Of a stretch of DNA of 64,000 bases, positions 49,673-58,484 are shown piece after piece. Below the pieces are notes generated by a model. That model did not search any database. It saw only the letters and a program-made list of their open reading frames with translations, and had not been told where the DNA came from. Origin of the DNA: Ciceribacter ferrooxidans. GTDB lineage: Bacteria > Pseudomonadota > Alphaproteobacteria > Rhizobiales > Rhizobiaceae. Each line of letters begins with the position of its first letter. Within the stretch, counting starts at the first letter, position 1. Where the stretch lies: NCBI RefSeq assembly GCF_004137355.1, contig NZ_SDVB01000238.1, positions 310,001 through 374,000 on the forward strand, in the 5' to 3' direction. Position numbers and translations under genes: made by a program.

Positions 49673-50131
49673 TCAACGGGGTGGAATTCGGCGGATTTCC
49701 AGCCCGTACTTGGTCATATCGAAGCCGCAGCTTCTATAGAAGTCGAGCGTGCCCGCACGCTTGGCACCGGTCATCAGCCGCACCGTGTAGCAACCGGCGT
49801 CAAAGGCGGTGTCGATTGCTGCTTGTATCGTTCGCCGTCCCAGACCGCCGCGGCGATGTCTGGCGTCGGTGACGACGTTTTCGATGAAGGCGTAGGGCAT
49901 GCCGCCGCGGGTCAGATTGGGCACCACGATCAGCGAGCAGGTGCTGGCAAGCGTGCCGTCGACGAAGGCGCCGAATACGGTGAGACCGTCGCGAGCGAGG
50001 ATTTCGTCGAAGCGCATCTCCGCAAGTTCGGGCGTCAGCGGCAGATCGTTCTCGATCAACTGACCATAGAGTGCCAGCAGACCTTGAAGATCTGGCTTTC
50101 CGAGCGCCCGAACCTCGACCGGGTTCACCAT
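49673..50131 (-). CDS. GNAT family N-acetyltransferase
   Basis: A 152-aa acetyltransferase. The CoA loop DARHRRGGLGRRTIQAAIDTA and the terminal RAGTLDFYRSCGFD strand are diagnostic. The substrate is unknown. It follows pth by four bases on the same strand, so it is probably cotranscribed with it. Confidence 0.85.
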   Translation of the reverse strand: MVNPVEVRALGKPDLQGLLALYGQLIENDLPLTPELAEMRFDEILARDGLTVFGAFVDGTLASTCSLIVVPNLTRGGMPYAFIENVVTDARHRRGGLGRRTIQAAIDTAFDAGCYTVRLMTGAKRAGTLDFYRSCGFDMTKYGLEIRRIPPR

Positions 50132-50135
50132 CGGA

Positions 50136-50852
50136 TCAATCGTCCTTCTTGGAAAACATCCGTTTCAGCATCTCCGCCATCGGCCCGGTTTCGGGCAGCT
50201 TCTTCGGCTGGACGTTGTTGCGGGCCTGGCGGATGTGCGACTGGCCGGCCGGCTTTTCCGCCTTCGGCTTCGTCGGCTCCTCCTTGCCGCCGGTCGCAAG
50301 TGCGAGCTTGTTCATCAGCTTCGACTCGTCCGGCTGGAGCAGGAGGTCGGCATTGTCGGCGATTGCATCGAGCAACGGATCGAGCCAGGTGTGGTCGACC
50401 TTGGCGAAATCGCCGAGCACGTGGCCGTGCACGCGCTCCTTGTCGCCGGGGTGACCGATGCCGAGCCGGAGCCGGCGGTAGTCCTTGCCGCAATGGGCGT
50501 CCAGCGACTTCAGCCCATTGTGGCCGCCATGGCCGCCGCCGGTCTTCATTCGCGCCTTGCCGGCGGGAAGGTCGAGTTCGTCGTGGATGGCAACGATGTC
50601 GGCAGGCTTCAGCTTGTAGAAGCGCATGGCTTCCCCGACCGCTTCGCCGGAAAGGTTCATGAAGGTCTGCGGCTTCATCAGCAGCACCTTCTCGCCGCCG
50701 ATCTCGCCTTCGGCGATCTCGGCCTTGAACTTCTTGCTCCAGGGCGAGAAGCGGTGGCGGCGATGGATCGCATCCACCGCCATGAAGCCGATATTGTGCC
50801 GGTTCTCCGAATACTTGGCGCCCGGATTGCCGAGGCCGGCGATGATGAGCAT
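50136..50852 (-). CDS. pth: Peptidyl-tRNA hydrolase
   Basis: A 238-aa enzyme that releases stalled peptidyl-tRNA. [18 protein letters not shown] (catalytic His), [36 protein letters not shown] and [13 protein letters not shown] are all present. The C-terminal about 50 residues form a charged extension beyond the usual core, as in other rhizobia. I chose ATG 50852 ([11 protein letters not shown]); the frame extends to 50891. rplY, its usual neighbour, lies 3.4 kb away across two inserted genes. Confidence 0.94.
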   Translation of the reverse strand: MLIIAGLGNPGAKYSENRHNIGFMAVDAIHRRHRFSPWSKKFKAEIAEGEIGGEKVLLMKPQTFMNLSGEAVGEAMRFYKLKPADIVAIHDELDLPAGKARMKTGGGHGGHNGLKSLDAHCGKDYRRLRLGIGHPGDKERVHGHVLGDFAKVDHTWLDPLLDAIADNADLLLQPDESKLMNKLALATGGKEEPTKPKAEKPAGQSHIRQARNNVQPKKLPETGPMAEMLKRMFSKKDD

Positions 50853-50932
50853 GGGACGGTCCGCCTTTGGAATGGGTCTGTGATCCACCACCGCGAAACG
50901 ACGCGGATGTCAACCCCTGCGGGACGTCCGCG

Positions 50933-51649
50933 TCAGTTGAGGACGCGCATTCCGTACTTGGTGAGGAGCGCTTTCTGCGTGCCGTCGGCAATCAGCTTGT
51001 CGAGGCCCGCCTGCATCTTGCCGAGCAGATCCTCGGGAAAGTTGACGTTGCAGGCAACGCTGAATTTCTGCTCCGTCAGCACGAAGCGCTTCTCAAGCGG
51101 GTGGCCCTCTTCGCGCAGCTGGAGATAGTAGCGTTCCGAGATCGGCATCATGTCGATGCGGCCGCTCAGGAGCTTCTTCAGCGTGAGGTCGAGGTCGGTC
51201 GCGAGGTCGATCTTCGGGAAGCCGTTCCGCTCCAGCAACTGCTGGGTATAGTCGTTGCGCTGGGTTCCGACGACGTATTCGCGTGCCTCGGCAATGGTGA
51301 CCGCCTTGATGCCGGAGCCTTCTCTCGCCACCATGACGTTGCGGTCGATCGCGAGCGGCTCCACCCACTTGAACCGAGTGTTGCGCTCGGCGATGTGCGC
51401 GGTGGTGAACACGCAGTAGAGCGGCTCGCTTTCGGCAAGCGCGATCGCGCGAGCCCACGGCATCATCTCGATCGTGTAGTCGATGCCGGCCTCCTTCATC
51501 AGCGCGACGACCTGCTCGTAGCCGAGGCCGCGATACTCGTTGCCTTCGCGGAAATTGTAGGGTGGGTATTCCTCTGTCGTGAAATGGACGGTCTCGGCTG
51601 CGGCGGCCGGCGCCGTGCCGAGCAGCAGAAGTAATGCAAGCCTTTTCAT
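50933..51649 (-). CDS. Periplasmic amino-acid-type solute-binding protein without transporter
   Basis: A 238-aa SBP_bac_3 protein. A short signal peptide (MKRLALLLLLGTAPAAAA) is followed by VHFTTEEYPPYNFREGNEYRGLGYEQVV and AVTIAEAREYVVGTQRNDY, typical of the family. No ABC permease or ATPase is adjacent. It lies 33 bases after a membrane GGDEF-EAL receptor on the same strand, so it probably feeds ligand information to that receptor rather than to transport. ATG 51649 follows AAGGATGG. Confidence 0.85.
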   Translation of the reverse strand: MKRLALLLLLGTAPAAAAETVHFTTEEYPPYNFREGNEYRGLGYEQVVALMKEAGIDYTIEMMPWARAIALAESEPLYCVFTTAHIAERNTRFKWVEPLAIDRNVMVAREGSGIKAVTIAEAREYVVGTQRNDYTQQLLERNGFPKIDLATDLDLTLKKLLSGRIDMMPISERYYLQLREEGHPLEKRFVLTEQKFSVACNVNFPEDLLGKMQAGLDKLIADGTQKALLTKYGMRVLN

Positions 51650-51681
51650 GTCATGCCATCCTTGCTCGTTCTTGCCGCGGT

Positions 51682-54051
51682 TCAGGCGACGGAGGTAACT
51701 TTTCGTTTGATGTCGTAGGCTGCGATCAGCTGTTCCACGGGTTGCGGTCGCGCGAAAAGATAGCCCTGTCCGCAGTCGACGCCGAATTCGCGAAGGAGGT
51801 CGCGCTGTTCCGTCGTCTCGACGCCTTCCGCGGTCACCGAGCATTCCATCTTGTGGGAAATGGCGGTGATGCCCTCGACCAGCATACGGCTCTTGTTGCG
51901 CAATTCCGCCTCGCCGGACGCGAGGGAACGGATGAAGGACTGGTCGATCTTCACGATGTCGACGGGGAAGCGGCTGAGATAGCTGAGCGACGAATAGCCG
52001 GTGCCGAAATCGTCGAGTGCGATGCGGCAACCGATGCGGCTGAACTCGTCGAGCACCATGCGGATTTGCGGGTTGTCGTGGAGAAGCGTCGCTTCGGTGA
52101 TCTCGATGACGAGGCGTTGCGGATCGATGCCGTGGCGTGCGGTCAGCGCCGTCAGCAGCATCGGCAGCGCCGGTTCGAGCTGCAACGGCGAGAAGTTGAC
52201 CGCGAGATAGGCACGGTCGTCGCCGGACGCCCGCGTCAGCGCGACGAGATTGGCCAGCGCCTTTTCAAACACGCGATTGCCGATCCGGCCGATGGCGCCG
52301 GTTTCCTCGGCGATCCGGATGATGTCGCAGGGCGGCAGCAGTCCTTTCAGCGGATGGTTGAGGCGCATCAGTGCCTCGTATCCGGTCACGTGTCCGTCGC
52401 CGAGGTCGATGATCGGCTGAAAATAGGCCTCGAACCAGTCGCTCCTAAGCGCCTCCTCGATGTCCTGCTCGATTTCCGCCCTCTGGCGCGTCGTGTCCTG
52501 GAACAGCGGGTCGTAGAGCAGCGCGCCGTTCTTGCCGTCGCGCTTTTTCGTGTACATCGCCATGTCCGACTTCTGCAGCAGTTCTGCGGCATTGTGCGCA
52601 TGGCGCGGATAGAGCGCGACGCCGATGCTGGCGCTCAGCCGCACCGTCGATCCGCTGACGAGAAGGGGTTCCTCCAGCATGCCGCAGAGGCGATGGGCGA
52701 GGGCGAGTGCATCCGCTTCGGCATTGTCGGAGCGAAGCAGGATCGCGAATTCGTCGCCGCCGATGCGCGCGGCGATGGCAGCCGGCGGGAGCTGCTGCCC
52801 CATGAGTTCGACGAGCCGGCGCAGAACCGTATCGCCGGCCTGGTGGCCGAGATTGTCGTTGATCCACTTGAAGCGGTCGAGATCGACGAAGATGCATGCG
52901 AGTTCGCCGTGGCGGGCATCCGTCTCCCGGATTTCCTCGTCGAGGGCGCTCTCGAAGCCTTGCCGGTTCAAGAGGCCGGTCAGATGGTCGGTTACCGCCT
53001 GGCGGCGGACTCTCGCTTCCGACCGCTTGAGCTCCGTCACGTCGGTCATCACGCTCAAGGAAAGGCCGGTCTCGCCGTCGCGGGCGGCCTTACCGCTCTC
53101 GACGATCAGCACGTCCATGACGCGGCCGTCCTTGCAGACGAACTTGGTGGTGCATTCGACCACCTTGCGATCGCTCGGTTCCTCGCGGTGCACCAGATAC
53201 TCGTCGCGCACCTGGGCATCGACGAGATCGGCAAAGTGCCTGCCGACGACCTCGTCGCGAGCATAGCCGGTGGCGAGCAGCCAGTAGTCGCTGACGCCGG
53301 TGATCCGGTCGCTCTCGTCGATCGAGAACAGCATCGCAGGGGTCAGGTTGTAGATGTCCGTCGCCCGCCGATGGGCGATCTTGAGTTCCCGTTCCTCCTG
53401 CTCCAGCTGCGTCTGCATGGCGTTGAAGCTCTGCGCGAGCCGGCCCATCTCGTCGTTCGAATTCCAGTCGACGTGGTGGCGCGATCCGAGCCTGCGGGTC
53501 GCCTCGATGGCAGCCGTCAGCTTCAGCAGCGGTTTCGCGATCATGATGCGGTTGCCGAGGATGGCCGCGCCGACCATCGCAAGGATCGCGACGATGAAAA
53601 TGCCGATGAAGACGCCTTCGGCCTCCCGCAGAGCCGAGAAGATGCCTAGTCGGTGGTAATAGACGGTGATGGTGCCGACGGTCTTCGGGCCGTCCAGCGT
53701 CTTGTAGATGATCGGACGATAACGAGATTGGATGCCGCCCTTGGGCCAGGGCGGCATCGGCGGCATGGAGACGTTGATGCCGCCGGACACATCGCGGACC
53801 CGGACCTTGGTGATCGCCTCGTCGGAGGCGATCGCCGCGGTAATCTGCTCGGCACTCTCGAGATCGAAGTCCCAGAGCGGCTTTGCGAGAGCCTGGGCGT
53901 TGGCGTCGAGGAGGATCTCGACGCGGTCGTTGAGCTCCTTCGCCGCGCGTTCCGATGACAGGGCGAGGAAGAGCGCGAGAAGAGGGATGACGAGGATGCC
54001 GACCGCGATCGCGATGATCGCGAGAAAACGGCTTTCGACCGACCGTCTCAT
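51682..54051 (-). CDS. Membrane GGDEF-EAL receptor with HAMP and PAS domains
   Basis: A 789-aa receptor. TM1 at about 9-32, a roughly 115-residue periplasmic domain containing KPLWDFDLESAEQI, TM2 at about 147-168, HAMP at 170-220, PAS at about 230-345, an intact GGDEF motif at 431-435 and EAL at 559-561 with VIEITE, DDFGTGYSSLSYL and TAEGVET. Both c-di-GMP synthesis and hydrolysis are possible; the RxxD inhibitory site is absent. It is the first gene of a two-gene unit with the solute-binding protein and lies between rplY and pth. Confidence 0.92.
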   Translation of the reverse strand: MRRSVESRFLAIIAIAVGILVIPLLALFLALSSERAAKELNDRVEILLDANAQALAKPLWDFDLESAEQITAAIASDEAITKVRVRDVSGGINVSMPPMPPWPKGGIQSRYRPIIYKTLDGPKTVGTITVYYHRLGIFSALREAEGVFIGIFIVAILAMVGAAILGNRIMIAKPLLKLTAAIEATRRLGSRHHVDWNSNDEMGRLAQSFNAMQTQLEQEERELKIAHRRATDIYNLTPAMLFSIDESDRITGVSDYWLLATGYARDEVVGRHFADLVDAQVRDEYLVHREEPSDRKVVECTTKFVCKDGRVMDVLIVESGKAARDGETGLSLSVMTDVTELKRSEARVRRQAVTDHLTGLLNRQGFESALDEEIRETDARHGELACIFVDLDRFKWINDNLGHQAGDTVLRRLVELMGQQLPPAAIAARIGGDEFAILLRSDNAEADALALAHRLCGMLEEPLLVSGSTVRLSASIGVALYPRHAHNAAELLQKSDMAMYTKKRDGKNGALLYDPLFQDTTRQRAEIEQDIEEALRSDWFEAYFQPIIDLGDGHVTGYEALMRLNHPLKGLLPPCDIIRIAEETGAIGRIGNRVFEKALANLVALTRASGDDRAYLAVNFSPLQLEPALPMLLTALTARHGIDPQRLVIEITEATLLHDNPQIRMVLDEFSRIGCRIALDDFGTGYSSLSYLSRFPVDIVKIDQSFIRSLASGEAELRNKSRMLVEGITAISHKMECSVTAEGVETTEQRDLLREFGVDCGQGYLFARPQPVEQLIAAYDIKRKVTSVA

Positions 54052-54215
54052 GGCTTGCCGCAGCCAGGAATTGGTTGATCGGATAACGCGTCTGTCACGA
54101 TGTCATGCCCCCTTGCACCCTGCACAGCGGATAAGGCTGACATCAAATCATTAAATCTCGCTAAAGCCCGCCCGAGCCATCCGGGTGCCGCGCCGGCCCC
54201 GCATATCGGGAGGCG

Positions 54216-54251
54216 CAAACGAAAAATCCCGCCTCCTTTCGGAGACGGGAT
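54216..54251 (-). terminator. Rho-independent terminator of rplY
   Basis: ATCCCGCCTCC (54226-54236) and GGAGACGGGAT (54241-54251) pair with one wobble, and the minus strand continues TTTTTCGTTTG. It lies 30 bases after the rplY stop, isolating the downstream receptor operon. Confidence 0.82.
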
Positions 54252-54280
54252 CGCAGATGTCGGAACTTGCCGGCGCGCGA

Positions 54281-54883
54281 TTACGCTTCGGCAGCTTCCT
54301 CGCCTTCGGAGACACCACCGGCCGGAGCGACGATGGTTGCGATCGTGAAGTCGCGGTCGGCGATGACCGGGGTCACACCGGCCGGCAGCTTCACATGCGA
54401 GATGTGCAGGCTGTCGCCGATCTTGTGGCCGGCGAGGTCGACGGTGATGAATTCCGGGATCGCATCGGCCGGGCAGTGCAGTTCGACTTCGTGACGGACG
54501 ACGTTCAGGACGCCACCGATCTTGATTGCCGACTTGTCTTCATTGATGAAGTGAACCGGAACCTGGACGGAGACCTGGCTGTTGGCCGAGACGCGCAGGA
54601 AGTCGACGTGCAGGACGAAGTCGCGAACCGGATCGAGCTGGTAGTCCTTCGGCAGGACCTTGATCTTGTCGCCGCCGACCTCGATCGTGGCAACCGTGGT
54701 CATGAAACCGCCGCCATGGATGCGCTTGGTGACTTCGTTCGTGTCGAGCACGATGGAAATGGGGGCCTGCTTGTCACCGTAGATGACAGCGGGAATGGAA
54801 CCGTTGCGGCGAAGTTCACGGGAGGACCCCTTACCTACCCGTTCGCGTGCTACGGCCTTGAGCTCGTAAGAAGAGTGGCTCAT
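54281..54883 (-). CDS. rplY: 50S ribosomal protein L25/general stress protein Ctc
   Basis: A 200-aa 5S-rRNA-binding ribosomal protein of the long CTC type. The N-terminus ([31 protein letters not shown]) and [11 protein letters not shown] are conserved; the C-terminal half forms the beta-rich TL5 domain, ending in an acidic EGEEAAEA. Promoter and terminator are both visible, so it is monocistronic here. Confidence 0.94.
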   Translation of the reverse strand: MSHSSYELKAVARERVGKGSSRELRRNGSIPAVIYGDKQAPISIVLDTNEVTKRIHGGGFMTTVATIEVGGDKIKVLPKDYQLDPVRDFVLHVDFLRVSANSQVSVQVPVHFINEDKSAIKIGGVLNVVRHEVELHCPADAIPEFITVDLAGHKIGDSLHISHVKLPAGVTPVIADRDFTIATIVAPAGGVSEGEEAAEA

Positions 54884-55010
54884 GGCTTTGTCCTTTCAAG
54901 GTTATTTGGAGAGTTCCGGGGCAGGGCGAATGCATCTGCCGCACGAAACCGAGGTGTCTTGCGACGGCCTCATCCGCGTTGCCTCCAAGGGTGTCTACGC
55001 GGACCGGGGC

Positions 55011-55040
55011 GCTATAGACCAGAAGGCCGTGAAAGGCAAG
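55011..55040 (-). promoter_or_regulatory. Sigma-70-type promoter of rplY
   Basis: Read on the minus strand, CTTGCC and CTATAG are separated by 17 bases (55035-55040 and 55012-55017 region), fitting the rhizobial consensus CTTGAC-N17-CTATAT. The transcript would carry a leader of about 120 bases. Confidence 0.65.
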
Positions 55041-55140
55041 CGCAAGCCAGCAATTGCAGGGCTTTTCGCGCGGGTGAGGGCACATTCACCCGAACTTCGC
55101 CTTGCCGGGCGGCAAGAAGTGGCCGGGGCGCGCCCGTATG

Positions 55141-55158
55141 TGTCTCAAAACTGCGACA
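55141..55158. promoter_or_regulatory. AcoR-like operator 1 (upstream of the regulator gene)
   Basis: TGTCTCA-AAAC-TGCGACA is an imperfect palindrome of two 7-base arms around four bases. The same architecture recurs at 56229-56246 before the aldehyde dehydrogenase gene. A TATAAG at 55189-55194 puts this site near -51 of a possible start. Confidence 0.6.
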
Positions 55159-55256
55159 GATGCGACCACGATCTTCGCTCCGGCCTTGTATAAGCGGATG
55201 GTGATTGAAAGATAGGCCGTGCGCAGGCATGATGACATATGCTTTGGGAGGAGCAG

Positions 55257-56216
55257 ATGCCTCGGCAACCCAATCACTCGGACTTGGTCTATCACACCGC
55301 GTCGCAGAGCTCGGCCGCCGCCAGTTCGCCGATCGTGGCGTCGTGGCGTCGCTGCCTCGACCTTCATCAGCTCCAGCCGGAGGAATGCCGCAAGCCGGAA
55401 CGTGTCGAGGAGGCGGTCTTCCGCTCCGCCCGCGAACAGGCAGGTCATCTCGTCTCCGCCTGCAGCGAGGAGGTGGACCGGCTCTATCAGACCGTCGGGC
55501 GGTCGGGCTGCTGTATCCTTCTCTCCGATCGCGACGGCGTGGTGCTCGATCGCCGTGGTGCCCCGGGCGACGATGCGGATTTTCGCGAGCTCGGGCTCTG
55601 GCCGCAGGCCGTCTGGAGCGAGGCGAGCGTCGGAACCAATGGCATCGGCACGGCTCTCGCCGACCAGCGTGCGGTGATGATCCACCGCGACCAGCACTTC
55701 CTGAGCGCGAACACCGGCCTGAGCTGCGTGACCGCGCCGATCCGCGACCATCTCGGACGCATGGCCGCGGCACTCGACATCTCGACCTGCCGGAACGACG
55801 TTACCGACATGACGCTGGCGATCCTGTCGCAGGCCGTGCGCGATGCGGCCGTCCGCGTCGAGGCGACGCTTTTCAGGCTTGCCTTTCCGGGCGCACGTAT
55901 CGTCATGGTGCCGACGGCGAGCGCCGGCTCGGTCGCGCTTCTCGCGGTCGACGGCGATGACCTCGTGCTCGGCGCGACCCGGGCCGCGCGCCTGGCGCTG
56001 AAGCTCGATGACCAGCGGATCGCGCAAGGGCTGCCCGCCTCCGACGCGCTCTGCGAAGGCAGGGGCGAGGGTGTTGCCGATCTCGACGAGGCGGAACGCG
56101 CTGCACTTCGCCGGGCACTCTCGCGCACCAATGGCAACGTCTCGCAGGCTGCCCAGGTGCTCGGCATCAGCCGTGCGACCCTGCACCGGAAGATGAAGCG
56201 TTTCGCGCTTCAGTGA
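55257..56216 (+). CDS. GAF-Fis transcriptional regulator, AcoR-like but lacking the AAA+ domain
   Basis: A 319-aa protein. Its N-terminal part (IVASWRRCLDLHQLQPEE) and GAF domain (SEASVGTNGIGTALADQRAVMIHRDQHFL...CVTAPIRDHLGRMAAALDIS) match AcoR-type activators, and the C-terminus is a Fis-type HTH (LSRTNGNVSQAAQVLGISRATLHRKMKRF). The sigma-54-interacting AAA+ module (GAFTGA loop) normally between them is absent, replaced by about 80 residues. GGGAGGAG precedes ATG 55257. It is followed by aldehyde dehydrogenase and DUF779, which it presumably controls. Confidence 0.88.
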   Translation: MPRQPNHSDLVYHTASQSSAAASSPIVASWRRCLDLHQLQPEECRKPERVEEAVFRSAREQAGHLVSACSEEVDRLYQTVGRSGCCILLSDRDGVVLDRRGAPGDDADFRELGLWPQAVWSEASVGTNGIGTALADQRAVMIHRDQHFLSANTGLSCVTAPIRDHLGRMAAALDISTCRNDVTDMTLAILSQAVRDAAVRVEATLFRLAFPGARIVMVPTASAGSVALLAVDGDDLVLGATRAARLALKLDDQRIAQGLPASDALCEGRGEGVADLDEAERAALRRALSRTNGNVSQAAQVLGISRATLHRKMKRFALQ

Positions 56217-56228
56217 TGCCGCCGCAAG

Positions 56229-56246
56229 TGTCGCAGAACTGAAACA
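56229..56246. promoter_or_regulatory. AcoR-like operator 2 (upstream of aldehyde dehydrogenase)
   Basis: TGTCGCA-GAAC-TGAAACA shares the layout TGTCKCA-N4-TGMRACA with operator 1. It ends 13 bases before a TATACC (56260-56265) that could be a -10 box, so it would overlap the -35 region. Confidence 0.6.
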
Positions 56247-56353
56247 GTGTGCGCTGCGGTATACCGTCCTCCCCCTATCCGTGAAGGGCTTTGCCGGCAA
56301 TCATTCTCCCATCGGTCCTGAGGAGGGACCTCGACCCAGGGAGGATGACTTTC

Positions 56354-57868
<1,515 letters not shown>

Positions 57869-57880
57869 GGAAGTCTTCAC

Positions 57881-58000
57881 CTCCCCCTCGAAAAGGGGGA
57901 GGTCGCAGCGGAGCTGCGGGTGAGGGTGATCGGCACCTCCACAAAGGGCCACCCCACCCCGGCACTTGCGTGCCGACCCTCCCCCTCAAGGGGAGGGTTT
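57881..58000 (+). repeat. RIME-like intergenic palindromic repeat, copy 2 (complete)
   Basis: CCTCCCCCTCGAAAAGGGGG forms the first hairpin, then GCAGCGGAGCTGC, the CACCCCACCCCGG block, GGCACTTGCGTGCC and CCCTCCCCCTCAAGGGGAGGG as the closing hairpin. It shares blocks and orientation with 4056-4172 and also lies between two cistrons of one operon. Confidence 0.8.
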
Positions 58001-58033
58001 CGTGTGTCTGCAACGCTCTCGGAAGGAGCTGAG

Positions 58034-58423
58034 ATGACCGAAAATCCTGTCGGCGAGCCGCGCGTGATCGCAACCGATGCGGCGCTCGATCTTCTCGCCG
58101 AGATCCGGCGAGACCACCCCGACATCCTTTTCCACCAGTCCGGCGGATGCTGCGACGGCTCCTCGCCGATGTGCTATCCGGCGAGCGAATATCGGGTCGG
58201 CGAGACGGACGTGAAGCTCGGTGAGATCGGCGGCGTGCCGTTCTACATCAGCGGCAGCCAGTACGAGGTCTGGAAACACACCCAGCTCATCATCGACGTG
58301 GTGCCGGGCAGGGGCGGGATGTTTTCGCTCGACAACGGTCGGGAGCGGCGGTTCCTCACGCGGTCGCGGCTGTTCGGTTCCGGCGAGCCCGCGTGCGGCA
58401 TTCCTGCCGCGCCCCGACCCTGA
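58034..58423 (+). CDS. DUF779 domain protein
   Basis: A 129-aa protein. HQSGGCCDGSSPMCYPASEYRVGETDVKLG is the family signature, with three Cys that could bind a metal or cluster. DUF779 genes accompany aldehyde dehydrogenases of the AcoD/ExaC type; the function is not established. AAGGAG precedes ATG 58034. It is separated from the dehydrogenase by the repeat at 57881-58000. Confidence 0.88.
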   Translation: MTENPVGEPRVIATDAALDLLAEIRRDHPDILFHQSGGCCDGSSPMCYPASEYRVGETDVKLGEIGGVPFYISGSQYEVWKHTQLIIDVVPGRGGMFSLDNGRERRFLTRSRLFGSGEPACGIPAAPRP

Positions 58424-58484
58424 ACATGAAAACGCCCGCGGGCACCGGGCGCCGCGGGCGGATGTTGTCGTCGCTGTTGCCGTT

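Larger units (their letters stand above)
54884..55256. other. 373-bp divergent regulatory region between rplY and the AcoR-like regulator
   Basis: It holds the rplY promoter on the minus strand (55011-55039), an 18-bp palindromic operator (55141-55158) and a possible TATAAG -10 box at 55189-55194 for the regulator. No protein is recognisable. Confidence 0.6.

Noticed and set aside
56247-56353. Sigma-54 promoter before the aldehyde dehydrogenase
   Set aside because: No convincing TGGCAC-N5-TTGC element; only a sigma-70-like TATACC was found.
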